A stretch of 64,000 bases of DNA from Vitrella brassicaformis. Taxonomy: Eukaryota > Sar > Vitrellaceae. Location of the stretch: positions 10,674 to 74,673 of the forward strand of contig CDMY01000149.1 in the NCBI GenBank assembly GCA_001179505.1, given 5' to 3'. The notes beneath the pieces were generated by a model, which saw nothing but the letters and a program-made list of their open reading frames with translations, did not search any database and was not told where the DNA came from. Positions 38,168-51,132 of the stretch are shown in pieces (positions within the stretch are counted from its first letter, which is position 1; each line of letters opens with the position of its first letter). The position numbers and the translations under genes were made by a program.

Positions 38168-41100
38168 CTAGTGCGTGAATGTGTGCACGCCAGTCTTCTC
38201 AAATTCTGCCTCTCCCTCCCCCACATTTCTTGTGAAGGTGAAGCCCATCCCACTGTCAGGCGAGTCGCCGGGCGACTGCCGGGACTGTGGTGACATTCGG
38301 GACTGGGGCGTGAGGCTGACTGAAATGTCGGCGGGCTTGCCCCCAAGGGAGGCATCGGGGAGGTCCAGGAACTGTGCCCGCCTCCCTGTCTGGTCTGGGC
38401 TGCGGGACCCGCTGCCGTAGCCGTGCACCTTCTGCTGCCGCTCGTTGTGGGCACGCATGGCCGACGGGCTGATCACAGACAGACAGACAGACAGATGAAG
38501 GGTCAGGAAAGCATGAGACAGAAAGGCGATGGAGTAGAGCCGGCGACGGGTGGATGAATTATACTACCTCAGCGCGAATGACAGGCCCACGACGTTGGTG
38601 TAGACCTGACTTCGCATGAAGATGTCCGCTGACTCTGCGTGACGTACACATCCACCGCACCACACATGAAATGAGCGCACAAGGAGAGAAGGAGAAGATG
38701 TCTGTGTGTGTGCTCATTCCTTACTTGCTTCCGGCAGGTAGATTTCCTTTGCGAGGTCCAGGGACTGGATAATGTCCATCTGCTCATCGGTGGTGGCCTC
38801 GTCCTTCTCCAATCTATCGGGGAACCCGCCGTACGTCCGATACCGATTCAACAAATCCTCAAGCGCCTCACGTGCCTCCTTCATCTGCATGAACCCACCA
38901 ACCAACCAACAGCAATCAATTGCCACACGTATACTCTACCTCTGTGTGTGTGGGAGTCTCCCTGCGTATATGTTCGCATTGTTCACCTCTTCGACTTCCA
39001 TCCCCTCTGCCTCGTATATGTAGAGGTGTGCCTTAGCCCGGTAGAGTTTGTCCCACGCCTCCCTCATGCGTTCGAGGACCTCCTGGAAGGCCGTGCAGTT
39101 GGTTAGGTACGTCACGGACAGGTCGAACTGCTTCTCTGCAGGCGGGACGGTGCAGATGCACGAGCTGAGGCACGTGGGGATCCAGTCGGGGAAGTGGCGG
39201 TCGTACACCGTGTTGTGCGGCACCGTGCTCAGCACGTCGTTGATCTCTGATGTGGCCAGACGCTCCTTCTTTCCGCGGAACGCCGCAAATGACGCCAGAA
39301 AACGAGACGTCCGCCAGTGCTCCTGCGCAAAACGAGCCAACAACAGGTTCCGGAGTGATTCATCTTTATTTGTATGAGCTGAGCTGGAATGCGTGTGGTC
39401 GATTCTGTATGACCTACCTGTGTGTCCACTTTGAGAGGATCGCAGTCGACAACGCAGTTTTCGCTCTGCATCATCTGTTGGGTGAGGTCCAGGATGGAAT
39501 ACTTGCGGTAGGCCGCCTTCTGCATCGATGAGAGGGGGGCAGTGCCTATACCACAGACAGACACGCGAAACATGTGTGCGGGTGAGACATGAGTGCGCCT
39601 CCCTCCCCTCCGGTGTGCATACATACATGTGATTAGGAAGTGCGTCTTGGGGAAGGGCACGAGGTTGGTGCACATCTTGCGCAGGTCGGCGTCGAGGATG
39701 CCAGGAAACCGCAGGTTGCAGGTGATGCCGCTCATGACGCGGGCCACCAGGTCGTCCATGTGCTGGAAGCGGGGCACGTTGATGTTGAGGGTCCGCTGGC
39801 AGATATTGCTCAACGCGTGATTGTCAAAGGCAAACACCTGGCCAGTCAACGCAAACTGACAGACAGATAGACCGTTGGGTGTTTGCTTGCCTGGTCGCAG
39901 CACTCAATGAGGTCTTTGAACCCCAGCACAGCGTTGTACGGCTCGACGAGTATGTCCGACGCTAGTTCGCTGGTGAAGAGTGTGAATGTCTGCAGGATGG
40001 GCCCGAGGAGGCTCGAGTTCCTGTTGAAGAAGTCCCGCATGGAGTTGAGCATCAGACTCGTCAGACCCGAACCCGTCCCGCCCGCCAGTGAGTGGGCAAA
40101 CTGCACACCCTGCAGACAGTCGCAACCCTCCACCATGCGACGCACCTTCACACGCACACACACAGATAGAGGCGTGATGCGGCCGTCCTCTCTTGTTTGC
40201 TGCCTCACTCCTTCGGTCATTGCGTCGCATATGTCAGGCCCCGATGTGTGGAAGGCCCTGGCGTAGCAGTTGCCGCTGCCCTCGTCAGTGTAAAACATAT
40301 TCTCTGCACAAAAACACACACACGCGTACCTCTATCCAAGCAGCCGCTCCGCTCACCAGGTCTGTAGAGTCTGCCGAGGTCTGTGGTCATCAGATTGTCA
40401 ATGAACATCTTGTCAAGGTCAACAAGGATCGACCGAGGCACATACCTTCACACATACAATATGCACCCAACCAACACAACATGACACACCACACCAGTGA
40501 GAGGTCCCGTCCGCCGTATGCGCTCTTCCGTCGCTCCCTGTTCCGTGACTTGCCTGCCGCTGCTGGCTTCGTCAAAGAATACGCCCACTTGCTGCAGGCG
40601 ATATATATCGGCCTCGTTGCCGCAGAATTTGCCGTGGAGCGTCCCAACTGTCTTCTCGAAATTCTGGTAGTAGATGTGGTGCTCCTCTACCAGGTCGCGC
40701 CAAAACTCGTGAGAGATGTTGTTGCCTGNNNNNNNNNNNNNNNNNNNNNNNNNNNNNNNNNNNNNNNNNNNNNNNNNNNNNNNNNNNNNNNNNNNNNNNN
40801 NNNNNNNNNNNNNNNNNNNNNNNNNNNNNNNNNNNNNNNNNNNNNNNNNNNNNNNNNNNNNNNNNNNNNNNNNNNNNNNNNNNNNNNNNNNNNNNNNNNN
40901 NNNNNNNNNNNNNNNNNNNNNNNNNNNNNNNNNNNNNNNNNNNNNNNNNNNNNNNNNNNNNNNNNNNNNNNNNNNNNNNNNNNNNNNNNNNNNNNNNNNN
41001 NNNNNNNNNNNNNNNNNNNNNNNNNNNNACAGACAGACAGAGACACCATCCCAAATCCGCAGGACTGACGCTTACCCGCACGGCCGACTTGCACCTGCAC

Positions 41101-41720
41101 CCACCCAAGCATCCATCGGCACACCCGCCATACCTCCAGCCCCGCCTGTGTGTGCTGTGCTGTGCCGTGCCATGTTGTGCTTTGGTGGGTTGACTCACGT
41201 GTATGATTTCTCGGTTGTTAGATGAGAAAGGTATGCCCTTGCTGGCCTGAAGTTCCCTGGGCGAGAGTGTCTTGCGTGCCCCGGGCGAGCCATCCCCGAC
41301 AAATGCGGTGCTAGTGGTGGTCATGTCGCCAGTCTGCAGCCCCTCGCCCCTCTTGGCAGCTACCACAGCAGCGGCGAAGGGGTCCACGCGCTTCTTGCCC
41401 GGCTTGGTCGAGAGGTCAACGAACAGCCCCCCCGGCGCCGCGGCCTCATCTCGGTAGCCTCTCACTCTGGCAGGGCTGCTTGTGCGTGGCTCGAGGTTGC
41501 CTGGCGTGGCCTTGCCCGCTGCAGGGGTGGCATCGGTCAGCTGCAGTGGGGTCTTGGGCAGCTGGAGCGTTGAAGAGTCGGGAGCGTTGGAGAACTGGAC
41601 AGTGGCGTCGGTCTTGTCGAATGGCGTCGGGGGAGGCTTGTCTGCCGTCTGGTACTCCAGCTGCGACACGTCGATGGGTCCGCCGGGAGGCTTGCTGTCC
41701 ACGGCCTTGGTAGTATGCAT
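38168..41720 (-). CDS. divergent tubulin with long N- and C-terminal extensions (interrupted by N gap)
   Basis: The core is a tubulin: NREIIH at the fold's start, then a missing piece in the gap, then GNNISHEFWRDL. Later blocks are YVPRSILVDLDKMFID, the GTP-binding signature SLAGGTGSGLTSLMLNSM (about 40070), VEPYNAVLGFKDLIECCD, MSGITCNLRFPGILDADLRK, NLVPFPKTHFLITGTAPLSS and WIPTCLSSCICTVPP. It is closest to the beta group but clearly divergent; a theta-, eta- or other minor tubulin is possible. From the ATG at 41718-41720, about 170 residues of Pro/Thr/Ala-rich sequence precede the fold. After the last tubulin helices (ALEDLLNRYRTYGGF) the frame continues through at least three more exons (QSLDLAKEIYLPEA, MRSQVYTNVVGLSFALR, a Ser/Pro-rich tail ending TFTH) to 38168. 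One intron (about 40445-40553) appears to be GC-AG. Confidence 0.82.
40729..41028. other. assembly gap (300 N)
   Basis: Exactly 300 unspecified bases, adjacent to a CAGA repeat. By frame, it hides the tubulin exon that should carry the first GTP-binding loop, between REIIH and GNNISHEF. Confidence 0.99.
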
Positions 41721-42161
41721 GACCCCAGCGACCGACAAAAGAACCAACGATCACCACTGACAGTGCAGGAGCATTGCGCGATCCACGACGATGAACCGGC
41801 CGTTCCGCGACGAGGGAAGACCTGCGTTGATCATAAGACGCAGTCTCACGATGGGGGCTGCATGCACGCCCCCAGGGTAGTAGCTCGCAAACTGGAGTTT
41901 CGATGGGTGCGAGGACCTGCCATCCGATAGCGGTGTGGTCGATTGCCATCTCACTCATTCCGAGGAGTGGGTGATACAGACAGGAGGAGGACGCGCGCTA
42001 CCAGCCATGATGAGGCTGCCGCAAGGGAGAAGCGACCACAAGGTGGGCGTGCCATCGCAGCCATGTGTGTCCACAGCTTACCCACCCACCCACTGGCTGG
42101 CTTTGTGTTGGTGGCTTGGCAGCACGGAGCGCACAGCTCGGCGGCGCCTCGGATACGCACC
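41721..42161. promoter_or_regulatory. divergent upstream region, tubulin and TBC genes
   Basis: About 440 bp between opposing start codons. A plus-strand frame runs from 41943 into the TBC start codon in frame, so the TBC N-terminus may begin earlier. No TATA-like box stands out. Confidence 0.5.
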
Positions 42162-45100
42162 ATGGAGGCACTGGTGAGGGAGAGAGTCACAGGGGAGGGA
42201 TCAGAGAGGGAGCGAGGGAAGGTAGACGCAGACAGACAGACAAACAGACGGGCAAGGTGGGCAAGGCACCAAGCGTCGCATCATCATCGCTTGTGTTGGT
42301 GTATGTGTGTCTGTCTGTCTGTCCGTCTGTGGTGTGTTGTGTCTGTGTCTGTGGTGTGATCCATCCGTCCGTTTGTCCGTCCGTCGTCAGCGTCAGAATG
42401 ACGACCCGACATCTCGTACGTATGCCAAGTGGCAGTCGATGATGGACCGGGACATCAGCTTCTTCATGTCCAAACACCACTCAACTTTCATCCGACGATT
42501 CAAACGGTCAGTCAGTCAGTCAGTCAGTCACGGGATGGGTGGGTGGACGGACGGAGCAGCCACACGCACCACCCGCCACATGCTTTGCTCTCTGTGTGCG
42601 TGTGCGTACGTCGGTCGGTATGACTGCATTCAGAGGTGTGCCACAGGCGTTTCGTTGGGAGGTGTGGAAGGCTGCGACGGACTACACGGCCAAGTACCAG
42701 AAGGACGTGTACGCCACCCTCCACAACGAGACCAACAAATACACCTCACTCATCACCATCGACACACCAAGGTCGGTCAGTCAGCCAGGGAATGGGGCAG
42801 GGAGGGTAACACTCGATATCCATGTGTGTATGCATTTGTGTGGCTGCCGGTCGTCCTGCAGGACCTTCCCCGAGTTGAAAGAGTTCGATGCACGGTCGCA
42901 GCGAACACTATTCAGAATACTGGTGAGTGAGTGAGTGAGTGGGAAAAGAACTGACTGCTGGCTGGCCAAACGGGTCCCTCAGTCTCGCTCCCTCCTCCAT
43001 GTGTCACATGGTGTGTGTACGGTCAGAATGCGTATGCGAATCATATGCCTGAAGTGGGCTACTGCCAGGGCATGAACTTCATCGCAGGTACTTACTTGCC
43101 ACACACACACACACACACTGCACCTTTGTGACCACGGTTGCTTGACGTATCCACGTTGTTTTGCTCATGCATGGTAAACCTACAGGTTTTTTGTTGATAG
43201 TGAGTGATTTTCGTGAGGAGGAGGCGTTTTGGGTGTTTGTGTGTCTGATGGACTTCTACGACCTCAACTTCTTCTTCCGAGAGAAATTCCCACTACTCAG
43301 ACGATACCTCAAGGGTATGTGTGCACACACGGCCGACCACACTCCTCACCCATTTACCGCTGTGTATGTGTTGATGTGCGTGTGTGCAGCATTTGAGAGT
43401 CTGGCTGAGCTGCACATCCCCGACATCCACCAGCACTTCCTCAATGAAGGCCTCCTGCCAGCCGTCTACCTACACCAATGGTACCCATCCATCGTCTTAC
43501 GCACCCAATCGGGGTATACACACATCGTGACTGACTGACGGATGTCGCTCTGGGGGTGCGGTGCAGGTTTCTGACCTTGTTCATCAATTGCTTGCCGATG
43601 TGCACTGTGCTGGTGCTGTGGGACTACATCATATGCGAGGGGCTGCCCGCCATACTCAACATATCACTCGCACTTCTCAAGGTCAGTCAACCACACTACA
43701 CAACCTGGTCGACTGACTGACTGACTGGTTGGCTGCAGGTGTTGCGGAATGCGCTGGTGACATTGCGGTTTGAGGAGATCGTTCGGTTCCTCAAGTCGAT
43801 GCGGGCGGGGGGCGACTGCGATGAGGTCATGATCGGCAGGCTGCTCGTGCGACAAGCCGAGAAGATCGAAATCCAACAGACCCTGTACGAGGTAGGTAGA
43901 TGACAGGAGGCAGGCCGTCATGGTGCATCCATGGGTCTGTCCTCGTACTGACTGATTGGGTCATTGGTTCTCATGCAATGCATTGCAGCATTTGGTGCAT
44001 TTCGACGAGGCTGAGTTGCTGCGTCAGGCCCAAGAGGAGGATGAGGAGAGCTTGGCGTCGGCCATCAGCAGCCGGCGTGAGGGCTCGACTACCACGGCCA
44101 ACGTCTCGGCCACCCCCTCATCCACCAGCCCCCCGGCGTCCCTCCACCCCTCGCCCAGCGCCCCATCTATATCGATAGCCATAGCGCCCCCGCCCCCCCT
44201 GCCGCCACACATGACGAGCGAGACGGACATCAAGGCAAGGGCCAGGGCTGGCAGCAGGCCACTCGTCGACCTCGGCAGCAGGCAAAGCATACGAGTCGAA
44301 TTCACGCCTTCAGCCGGTGAGTGAGCACACGGCATGCACTGTACGGCAGGCAGGGTTGTGTCACCGTGTGTGTTGTTCTCACCGTGTGTGCCATGCATTC
44401 AGAGGCGACTGAGTTGGATCCAGCGCTGCTTTTCATTGCAGACGAAAAGGGTGACACACGCACACCAACACCAACACGAGACGATTGATGCCCATGTTGT
44501 GCAGTGCACCAGCCAGCCCCCTGTTCTGTCTGCTATGTGGACAGATTCCAACCGCGACAGTGACGATGAAGGATCGTCCGGCCCGTCATCTTCCCGCAGG
44601 CGCCCCTCCCCCTCACGCAGCATCGCCGACAACACACACACGTCGGCCGCTCGCGCCCCCTCCATGCCCCCTCCCTCCCGGGCACGGGACGACTCCCACC
44701 ATGCGCCCAGCGACGCCAGCTCAGACCCTGTCTCATTGCCCAACTCACCAGCACTCGAGGTCTTTGTCCACAAGGGGCTGGCCAAAGGGGACCACCACAC
44801 ACGTACGTAAGGCAGAGGCCAAGTGCGTTTCATTCAAATGAGTGAGGAGTCGGATCACAGGCCTGCCTGCCTGCCTTTCGTCTGTTGTGTGTTGTGTCAG
44901 TTGATGCTGGGTCTCCTGGTGCGGTGGACCTACCCAGCGACTCGTCCGGGGCGTATGACGCCTCTGGGGTGCCTTGGGGAGGCGGGATTGAGCACTGGCT
45001 GCACTGGGGCAAGAACAGGATATCCAGCTACATGGAGGATGTGCAGCAGAGGCTGCAACCGGCACAGGCTGCTGATGGATCATCCCTGGGCGATAGTGCA

Positions 45101-45964
45101 CCGGCTGCCCTGTCCACCCGCACTCCTGCTCCTGGCAGGCCCGGTGACGCACAGCGGCAGCAGCAGCAGCAGCAGCGGCAGTGGCATGAGCGAGAGGCGA
45201 CATCTGCACCGGAGGGCGGACATGAATTGGACGGGATGGGGCAGGTCAGCCAAGGGACAGAAAGGAAAGAAAGACGCCACGCCCACAAATGGCCGTCCGT
45301 CCGGCAAGTGGTGTGTGGATTGGATTGGCGACCTTGCAGGCGGCAGATGGCGTATCTCACCACAGGCATCAGTGGACTCATGGCGGCAGCCCGAGGTAGT
45401 CCTTTAACACATCTTGTCTGATGTCCATGTGTGTATGAATGTGGGCTTGTGTGTGGTGCATGCAGGCACCAGTGGCGGCGCGTCAATCTGCGGGGCGCAA
45501 CATCTGACGACTTCAGAAACGAAAACGTAATAGGTACACATACACATACACATACATGCAACATACACATCCGGACACCCAGCCGGCATTGTATGTGGCC
45601 CTGTTTCTCTCTTTCTGTGTGGCTGCTGGTTGGAGCAGGCGACTCGTCGGTGGTAGATGCAGACGGCAACAGCAGCAACGGGCCCCAAGAGTCGCCCTAC
45701 CAATTCGTCTTCACGCCGTCGTTGGTGTTTGGGGCTGAGGGGTCCGCCACTCTCTCGAATCTCTTCAGCTCCCTTACCCAGCCTGGCGGAAGCAAACAAG
45801 ACGGCAGTGATGGGCTGGTGGTGGAGATGCAGCCAGCTGAGACGACTGACAAGCGGATCATCCTGCGCACCACCGACCAGCTGCCCTCCTTCACACCCGA
45901 GAGCGTGTCGGCATCCGGGCAGTCGAGGGCGTCCAGCATCGAGGAGCCACACATGACCAAGTGA
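42162..45964 (+). CDS. TBC-domain Rab GTPase-activating protein
   Basis: The TBC domain is complete: RGVPQAFRWEVWKAATDY (about 42640), TSLITIDTPRTFPEL carrying the IxxDxxR arginine finger, NAYANHMPEVGYCQGMNFIA carrying the YCQ glutamine finger (about 43060), EEAFWVFVCLMDFYDL, HLFNEGLLP-like HFLNEGLLPAVYLHQWF, LVLWDYIICEG and MIGRLLVRQAEKIEI. These proteins use the dual Arg/Gln fingers to speed GTP hydrolysis by Rab proteins in membrane traffic. The long C-terminal half (about 44000-45964) is Ser/Pro-rich, polyglutamine-containing (about 45155-45180) and without known domains. The chosen start gives a first coding exon of only 12 nt (MEAL) before the donor at 42174; a longer start at 41943 is possible. 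C-terminal exon joins near 45240-45660 are tentative. Confidence 0.85.
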
Positions 45965-46485
45965 CAGGTGGTGAGGCTGGCTGGCTGGCTATTCTGGAGT
46001 ATCCTTCCCTCTCTACCTTCACCCATCTTTGCCACTTTTTACACCCGCTGCTGTTTTTGCGTGCTGTGCGGTTTTGTGGCATGTCGGTCGGTCGGTGCGG
46101 TTCCCTCGATCGGCCACCGGCACACAGCCCTGCCTGTTGATGCATAGATGGATGGGTGGTGTTTGTACAGTCAGTCCACATTCGTGTGTGTGTGTGTGTG
46201 TGTGTGCGTCTGTGCGACCACCGTGTAAGTGTCGTGTGTGACGTCTGACGGTTCCATGTGCATACACAATACATACATCCATATAGGCGTTTGACTTGTG
46301 TCTCTCATCATCACTCGTTCGCTCGGCATGCATCCATCCATCGTTGTCATGAAGTCACGTACGTACAAGGCTCTACACTTTACACAAGAACGACTCAAAA
46401 AGAAAACAGCCGCCGCATCCCCTCGCCCACAGTGACTGTGCGCATCCGTCGTCTGTCTGTCTGGTGTCACCCATCCATCACTCAT
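45965..46485. other. tail-to-tail intergenic region
   Basis: 521 bp between convergent TBC and VPS9-like genes, with (GT)n near 46184-46206. No gene seen. Confidence 0.65.
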
Positions 46486-49400
46486 TCATTCCTCAACGTC
46501 AAAGTCCGAGGCAACATACTGCGTGGCGACCTGAAAGCTCGTGACGAACTTGCCTTCCGTGTCCATGCGGCTGTCTGCCGAGAGGTAATCCGACAGCCAC
46601 TGACCAATGGCGTGTGGATGCCTGCAACGGAAGGAAAACGCAGCAGAGAAGCAAATGGGACAGGTGCTCGTACGTGAACCTTCGTGGGAATGATCTGATC
46701 TGTAGGTACCTGAGCCTGGCCCTCGCGAGAATGAAGACAAAGAGCGGCAGCTCATCATCCATCGCCTCGACCTCGTACCGACCTCGAGAACCCTGCGAGC
46801 GACATACACCACACAAGCGACATACCGCTCCCTCTCCACGTTTGCGTGCATTGGTCGTGTCCCTCCCTCCGTCCCCGCATCCCCAGCATCCATCCATCGT
46901 CATCCATAATGACCTACCTCGAGTACGGCAGCTCTCATATCAACAAAGGTGAGGAGCAGTAGGTACAGGGCCTCTGTTGGCGCCAGCCCCGGCTCCTCCA
47001 GGCCCGACAGGTGCTGGATAGCTCGACTGTAAATGCTCGACGCCGAACGCTGCGTCGATGTGTCGTCGCTCGTGGGCGAGGGGGAGCTTCTTGTGTCTTG
47101 CGTGGACATCAATGGAGCCTCTCCCGCACGGCCACTCGCTGACGACGATGTCGCACCGAGGGAAGAGCCGCCGACGACACTCCACTTGTCGTCGGAGGGT
47201 ACCGTGGGCGGGCCAGCTGCCGCGGGAGGAGCCGCCTCCCCTCCTGCTGTGCGTTGGGGGGACGTTGGGGCATGTTGGTCATCAATCGAGTCCAGTGTGA
47301 TCAGGTTGCGGGTAGGCGTAGCTGCTCTCCTCGCAGCAGGCGACCCGATGAGCTCCATCACACCTGGCAATGACAGACAATCAGGAGCCAACCAACAGCC
47401 ACACAATGCATGCAGCACGTGATGTTGCATCTGTTTGTCACGCCCTCCCTGTTTACCGACCTTTTCGCGGCGATATGGCGTCTTCAAGGTTGAGGAGGTC
47501 GAGCCCCCGGCCAGTGGTGGCGCCACCCAGCCGCTCGCTCTTGCTGCTCCCAGTTGGCGACCCACCATGCGATTTGCCCAGCACCGAAGGCTCGAGCTGC
47601 CCCGAGAGCGATTGTACGAGCAGGGGAGGGGGAGGTGAAGGGACAGCGGGGGGAGGAAGGGCAGGCGGAGATGACGGCGGCACCTGGGCCGCTGGCGCCG
47701 GCGATGTACCTTGGGGCTTCGGCTTGAACATGTAGAACTTCTTGCGGATCTCGAGAGCTCGGCACAGACGCTCGTCAGAGATGTTCTCCAGCCGTTGACA
47801 TTTGCCCCAGAACCTGATCACGCAGGCACATGTCAGCAGACAAGGCAGACACAACAGTGCGGTCGGTCGGCAGTGCTGGCACGTGACGTGCATTTGTTTG
47901 GTGCTTACAGGTTGTCCTTCTCAGCGTATTTCGCGTGGTAGTAAGTGCGGATAGTCACGCCAATGGTGGAGAACAGATAACGCTCGACAGCCAGCTGAGA
48001 GACGGACAGGACAGGCATCGTCCACACGAGTGCACTTCCCGTCTCCTGCTCTCTGCCGTCTGATCCTTACCGGACATCGCGGAAGGAGGTCAGTGGTGAG
48101 GTGGGTTGTAAGGTCGTCCGATCCCGACGCAGCCATCGATGCAAAGTTGTTGCGGATGTGCCGGACAGTCGCAGCGATGTATCCGCGGACCTTTCGCATC
48201 GGTGAGGCGTGCTCCCCGCCTCCGATGACCATGTCAGGCCCCCCTCCATGGTGCTTCGCTTCTTCTGCCTCCAGCTCCCTGGTTTGGCGTGCCAGGTCCT
48301 CCTCCATCTCTTGCATGAACGATCGCAGCGACTGGCCTACATGTATAATTGATTTATACACAGGCAGACAGACCAATGACTTGCAGAATCCGTTGGCCCT
48401 CAGTCGGCACAAAGATGAGTTACCTAGCAAATACGTGTCGTTCGCCAACACCTTGCAGAAGTGATAGTACGCAGCGGCCTACAAAGCCACACACCACTCC
48501 GCATTAGCTGATGACCTCAGACAAATGTGTGCATTGCTTGGTCGTCTGGTCTCTGTGCGCATACGTCCAGTTTGAGGGGTCGTGAGACAGTGCTGATGGT
48601 ACTGCTGATGTGGTGAAGGGCCTCCTCTGAGGGCGACCCATCGCTGCCTGCTGAGCCGTTTGTGGCTGTTGCTGCGTACGGCAGGGGGAGCTCCCTTGCG
48701 GTAAGGGGCGGCGATGGACTGCCTGGGTCTCGCCCCCGATGGTGTGATGCCGCACGGTGGTGGAATGCCGCATGGCTGTCAGCCCGAGTCTTGGCCGTGA
48801 AGCCGAAGCCAGCTGCCCCCATCTCATCCTCGTGGTCGTCGTCGCCGCTGAGATGCAGCCTCTGATAGAAGCTGGCCACCAGGACCTTGCCGACGGGCCA
48901 TGACGGCAGCGAAGACCCGCAATCTTCACACCTCCCCTGACGCCACGCAGCAACGTTCGTGCCGTAATTGGGGGACTGGGCCGTCCGAAAGGCGGAATGG
49001 GCCTGGCCGAACTGAGACGATGAGGGAGCCGCCAAGTAGCCGGGTGATTTGGGGGTAAGGGAGGGGGTGCGGGAACGGACGGGCAGATCCTTGGGGCTCA
49101 ACGAAGCCGACCGCTGACCGATGCTTGCATTGTCCTGAACAGACGACAATAGAGCAAGGGATGGATGGCCCTGACGACCCTGTCGTGTGCATCTGTGTGT
49201 TGGGACCATTACCGGCGATGTCGGCATCGATCGGCTCGGGATGAAATGGATAGCATGGGCTGGCAGCGTGGAGCTGAACGTGATGTCCAGCAGATCGAAC
49301 AGGGGCAGCAAATCAGCGTTGCGACCCTGAAGCACGCGCGCGCGCACACACACACAAAGAGAGAGAGAGAGAGAGTCTACAGGACGCCGAGACGATTGCA

Positions 49401-50643
49401 CGTGAACGCCTGACTACGCACCCGTATTGCGATGACTCTCATGTTCCTGAACCGCCGTCCACTGGTCACCTCACAGAGAACCACTGCCCCCCACTGCCCC
49501 TCTGCATTTGCAGGATGGAATGGCAGCGTCGCGTACTCATACGGTAGACGCGGCGGGGATCGCGAGAACGACTCCGGGGTCGCATGCTTGCCGTACACGT
49601 ACGGCGAAAGGGCATGGGGGAGCCCTCGCCCTTGCCTGCTCAGCCGTCTTGACTGCATCGCGGCATCACCGACCGCCTCTCGCTGCACGAGCCATCGCCA
49701 CGCCCACCCCCACCCTTGGAGCGCCTCGCCACCGACCAGGTGTGGTGGACTGCTGGACGAGTAGGCTCCAGACGACAATGAATCAGACGGATGGCCGTCC
49801 CTCTCTGCGTCCGGGTCCCACTCTAGTTGGGTTGGCGAGCCCCGTGGCCGAGTGACCGTATCGCAAGCCGTTGAAGCCAAAGAGCTGATGTCCGCCGCGT
49901 GTTCGATCGCGTCGTCACTCAACGGCAGCGATGTCGTCACACGGCCATCAGCTGTCATTGCGGTATCCCTGATGGACGGGCTTGGCGTCCCCAGTGCTGT
50001 GTCTTGTGTGAGCGCGCCAGGGTGGGAGTAGCCGCCACCCTTGGTCGACGCCGTACTGGAAAACCGTGACGCAGCACCTGAAAGAGGGAAAACAGAGAAG
50101 CACCCAATCTCCCTCGGCGGCGGGCAGACGGAGAATGACAGAGACCGTGTACCTTGGATGGCTGCTACGATGGGCCTCAAGCAGTAAACCAGGCATTTGG
50201 AGGCTCCCGCGGCGAGGAGGTCTCCTCGTCTCGAATGCGTAGGCGCCCTGACGGCAACGCAGGAGTGAGGTGAAGTCCGCATCACCTGATAGTGGAGCGA
50301 CTCCGCCACGGTCCTGAATGGAAACAGGCACAGACGCTGCCACATCACTGCCTGACAGGGTCTTCCCACCTTCTCACCTGAAAGTGTTGAGTATGCTTGC
50401 GACCTTCACCTTGACTGGAAAGGTGACGCGGTACTCGAGGGCCGTCTCCTCAAAGTCCTCACAGGCAAGTCGACGTGCGGGCACTGGCCTCCTCTTCCTG
50501 CCTTCGCTGAGCGCCCAGTCTGCTTCGCCAACATCGTCATCACTGCTCCTCTCATCGCTTCCAGGAGGCGCAGTGCGTGCACTGTGAGGACGGGGCTTCG
50601 ACGTCGTCTCATCAAAAGCACTGACAGGGGAGGACAGCGCCAT
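46486..50643 (-). CDS. large protein with a VPS9-like C-terminal domain (probable Rab GEF)
   Basis: The start at 50641-50643 (MALSSPVSAFDETTSKPRPH) opens a protein of roughly 1,000 residues over about a dozen exons. The N-terminal two thirds are mostly Ser/Pro-rich and disordered with a few structured patches (DFEETALEYRVTFPVKVKVA, LPLFDLLDITFSSTLPAH). The C-terminal part looks like a split VPS9 domain: LAVERYLFSTIGVTIRTYY, WGKCQRLENISDERLCRALE, TEALYLLLLTFVDMRAAVLE, DDELPLFVFILARARLRYL and HAIGQWLSDYLSADSRMD. A roughly 250-residue disordered insert separates the first pair from the rest. VPS9 proteins activate Rab5-type GTPases by nucleotide exchange. The Asp before LPLFVF and the helix pattern support this, but the match is by eye and the insert is unusual. 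The stop is at 46486-46488. Confidence 0.5.
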
Positions 50644-51132
50644 TTCGTTGCAAAGGGTTGCTTGCGACCGTCGAGACGCGAGCTTGAAAAAGACCAACCG
50701 CCTCTCTCTCGTTCTTCCTTCTTCAACGCTCCACGTAAGCCACACGATGTGTATTGCACCGCACTGCACGGTGAATTTGCGGCGACATCACGTCAGCTGC
50801 AGACAGGCGTGGTCAGCAGGAAGTGACGGTTGGACTGTTGCTTGGCGCACGTGTGGAAGGAGTAAAGCGCAGTGAAAGAATCTTAGAAAGCAGCGGGTGT
50901 GAGAAGATAGGAATCTGAGCAGTGAAGGCTATATGAATGAAACTTTGAAGAACAACGACAATAGTTTCTCGCTCAAATGTTTCTGTTTTCTTTGCTTGTC
51001 CTCTCCTTTAGTCGTCGACTTCTTTGGTCTGCAAAAGAAGTTGGTTTGCCCAAGAACAGGCAAGGCGAAGAATAAAAGAGCACGGTGATTGCTTCAACAA
51101 TTGTGTGACGTGCAGAGGAGTAATCACACAAA
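50644..51132. promoter_or_regulatory. divergent upstream region, VPS9-like and ATP-grasp genes
   Basis: 489 bp between opposing start codons, with no long simple repeats and a visibly more AT-rich stretch (about 50880-51010) just upstream of the plus-strand gene. This makes it one of the better candidate promoter regions in the window. Confidence 0.5.

Noticed and set aside
40729-41028. The N run as a biological feature
   Set aside because: It is exactly 300 bases, the same as the other gap at 51893-52192, so the length is an assembly convention.
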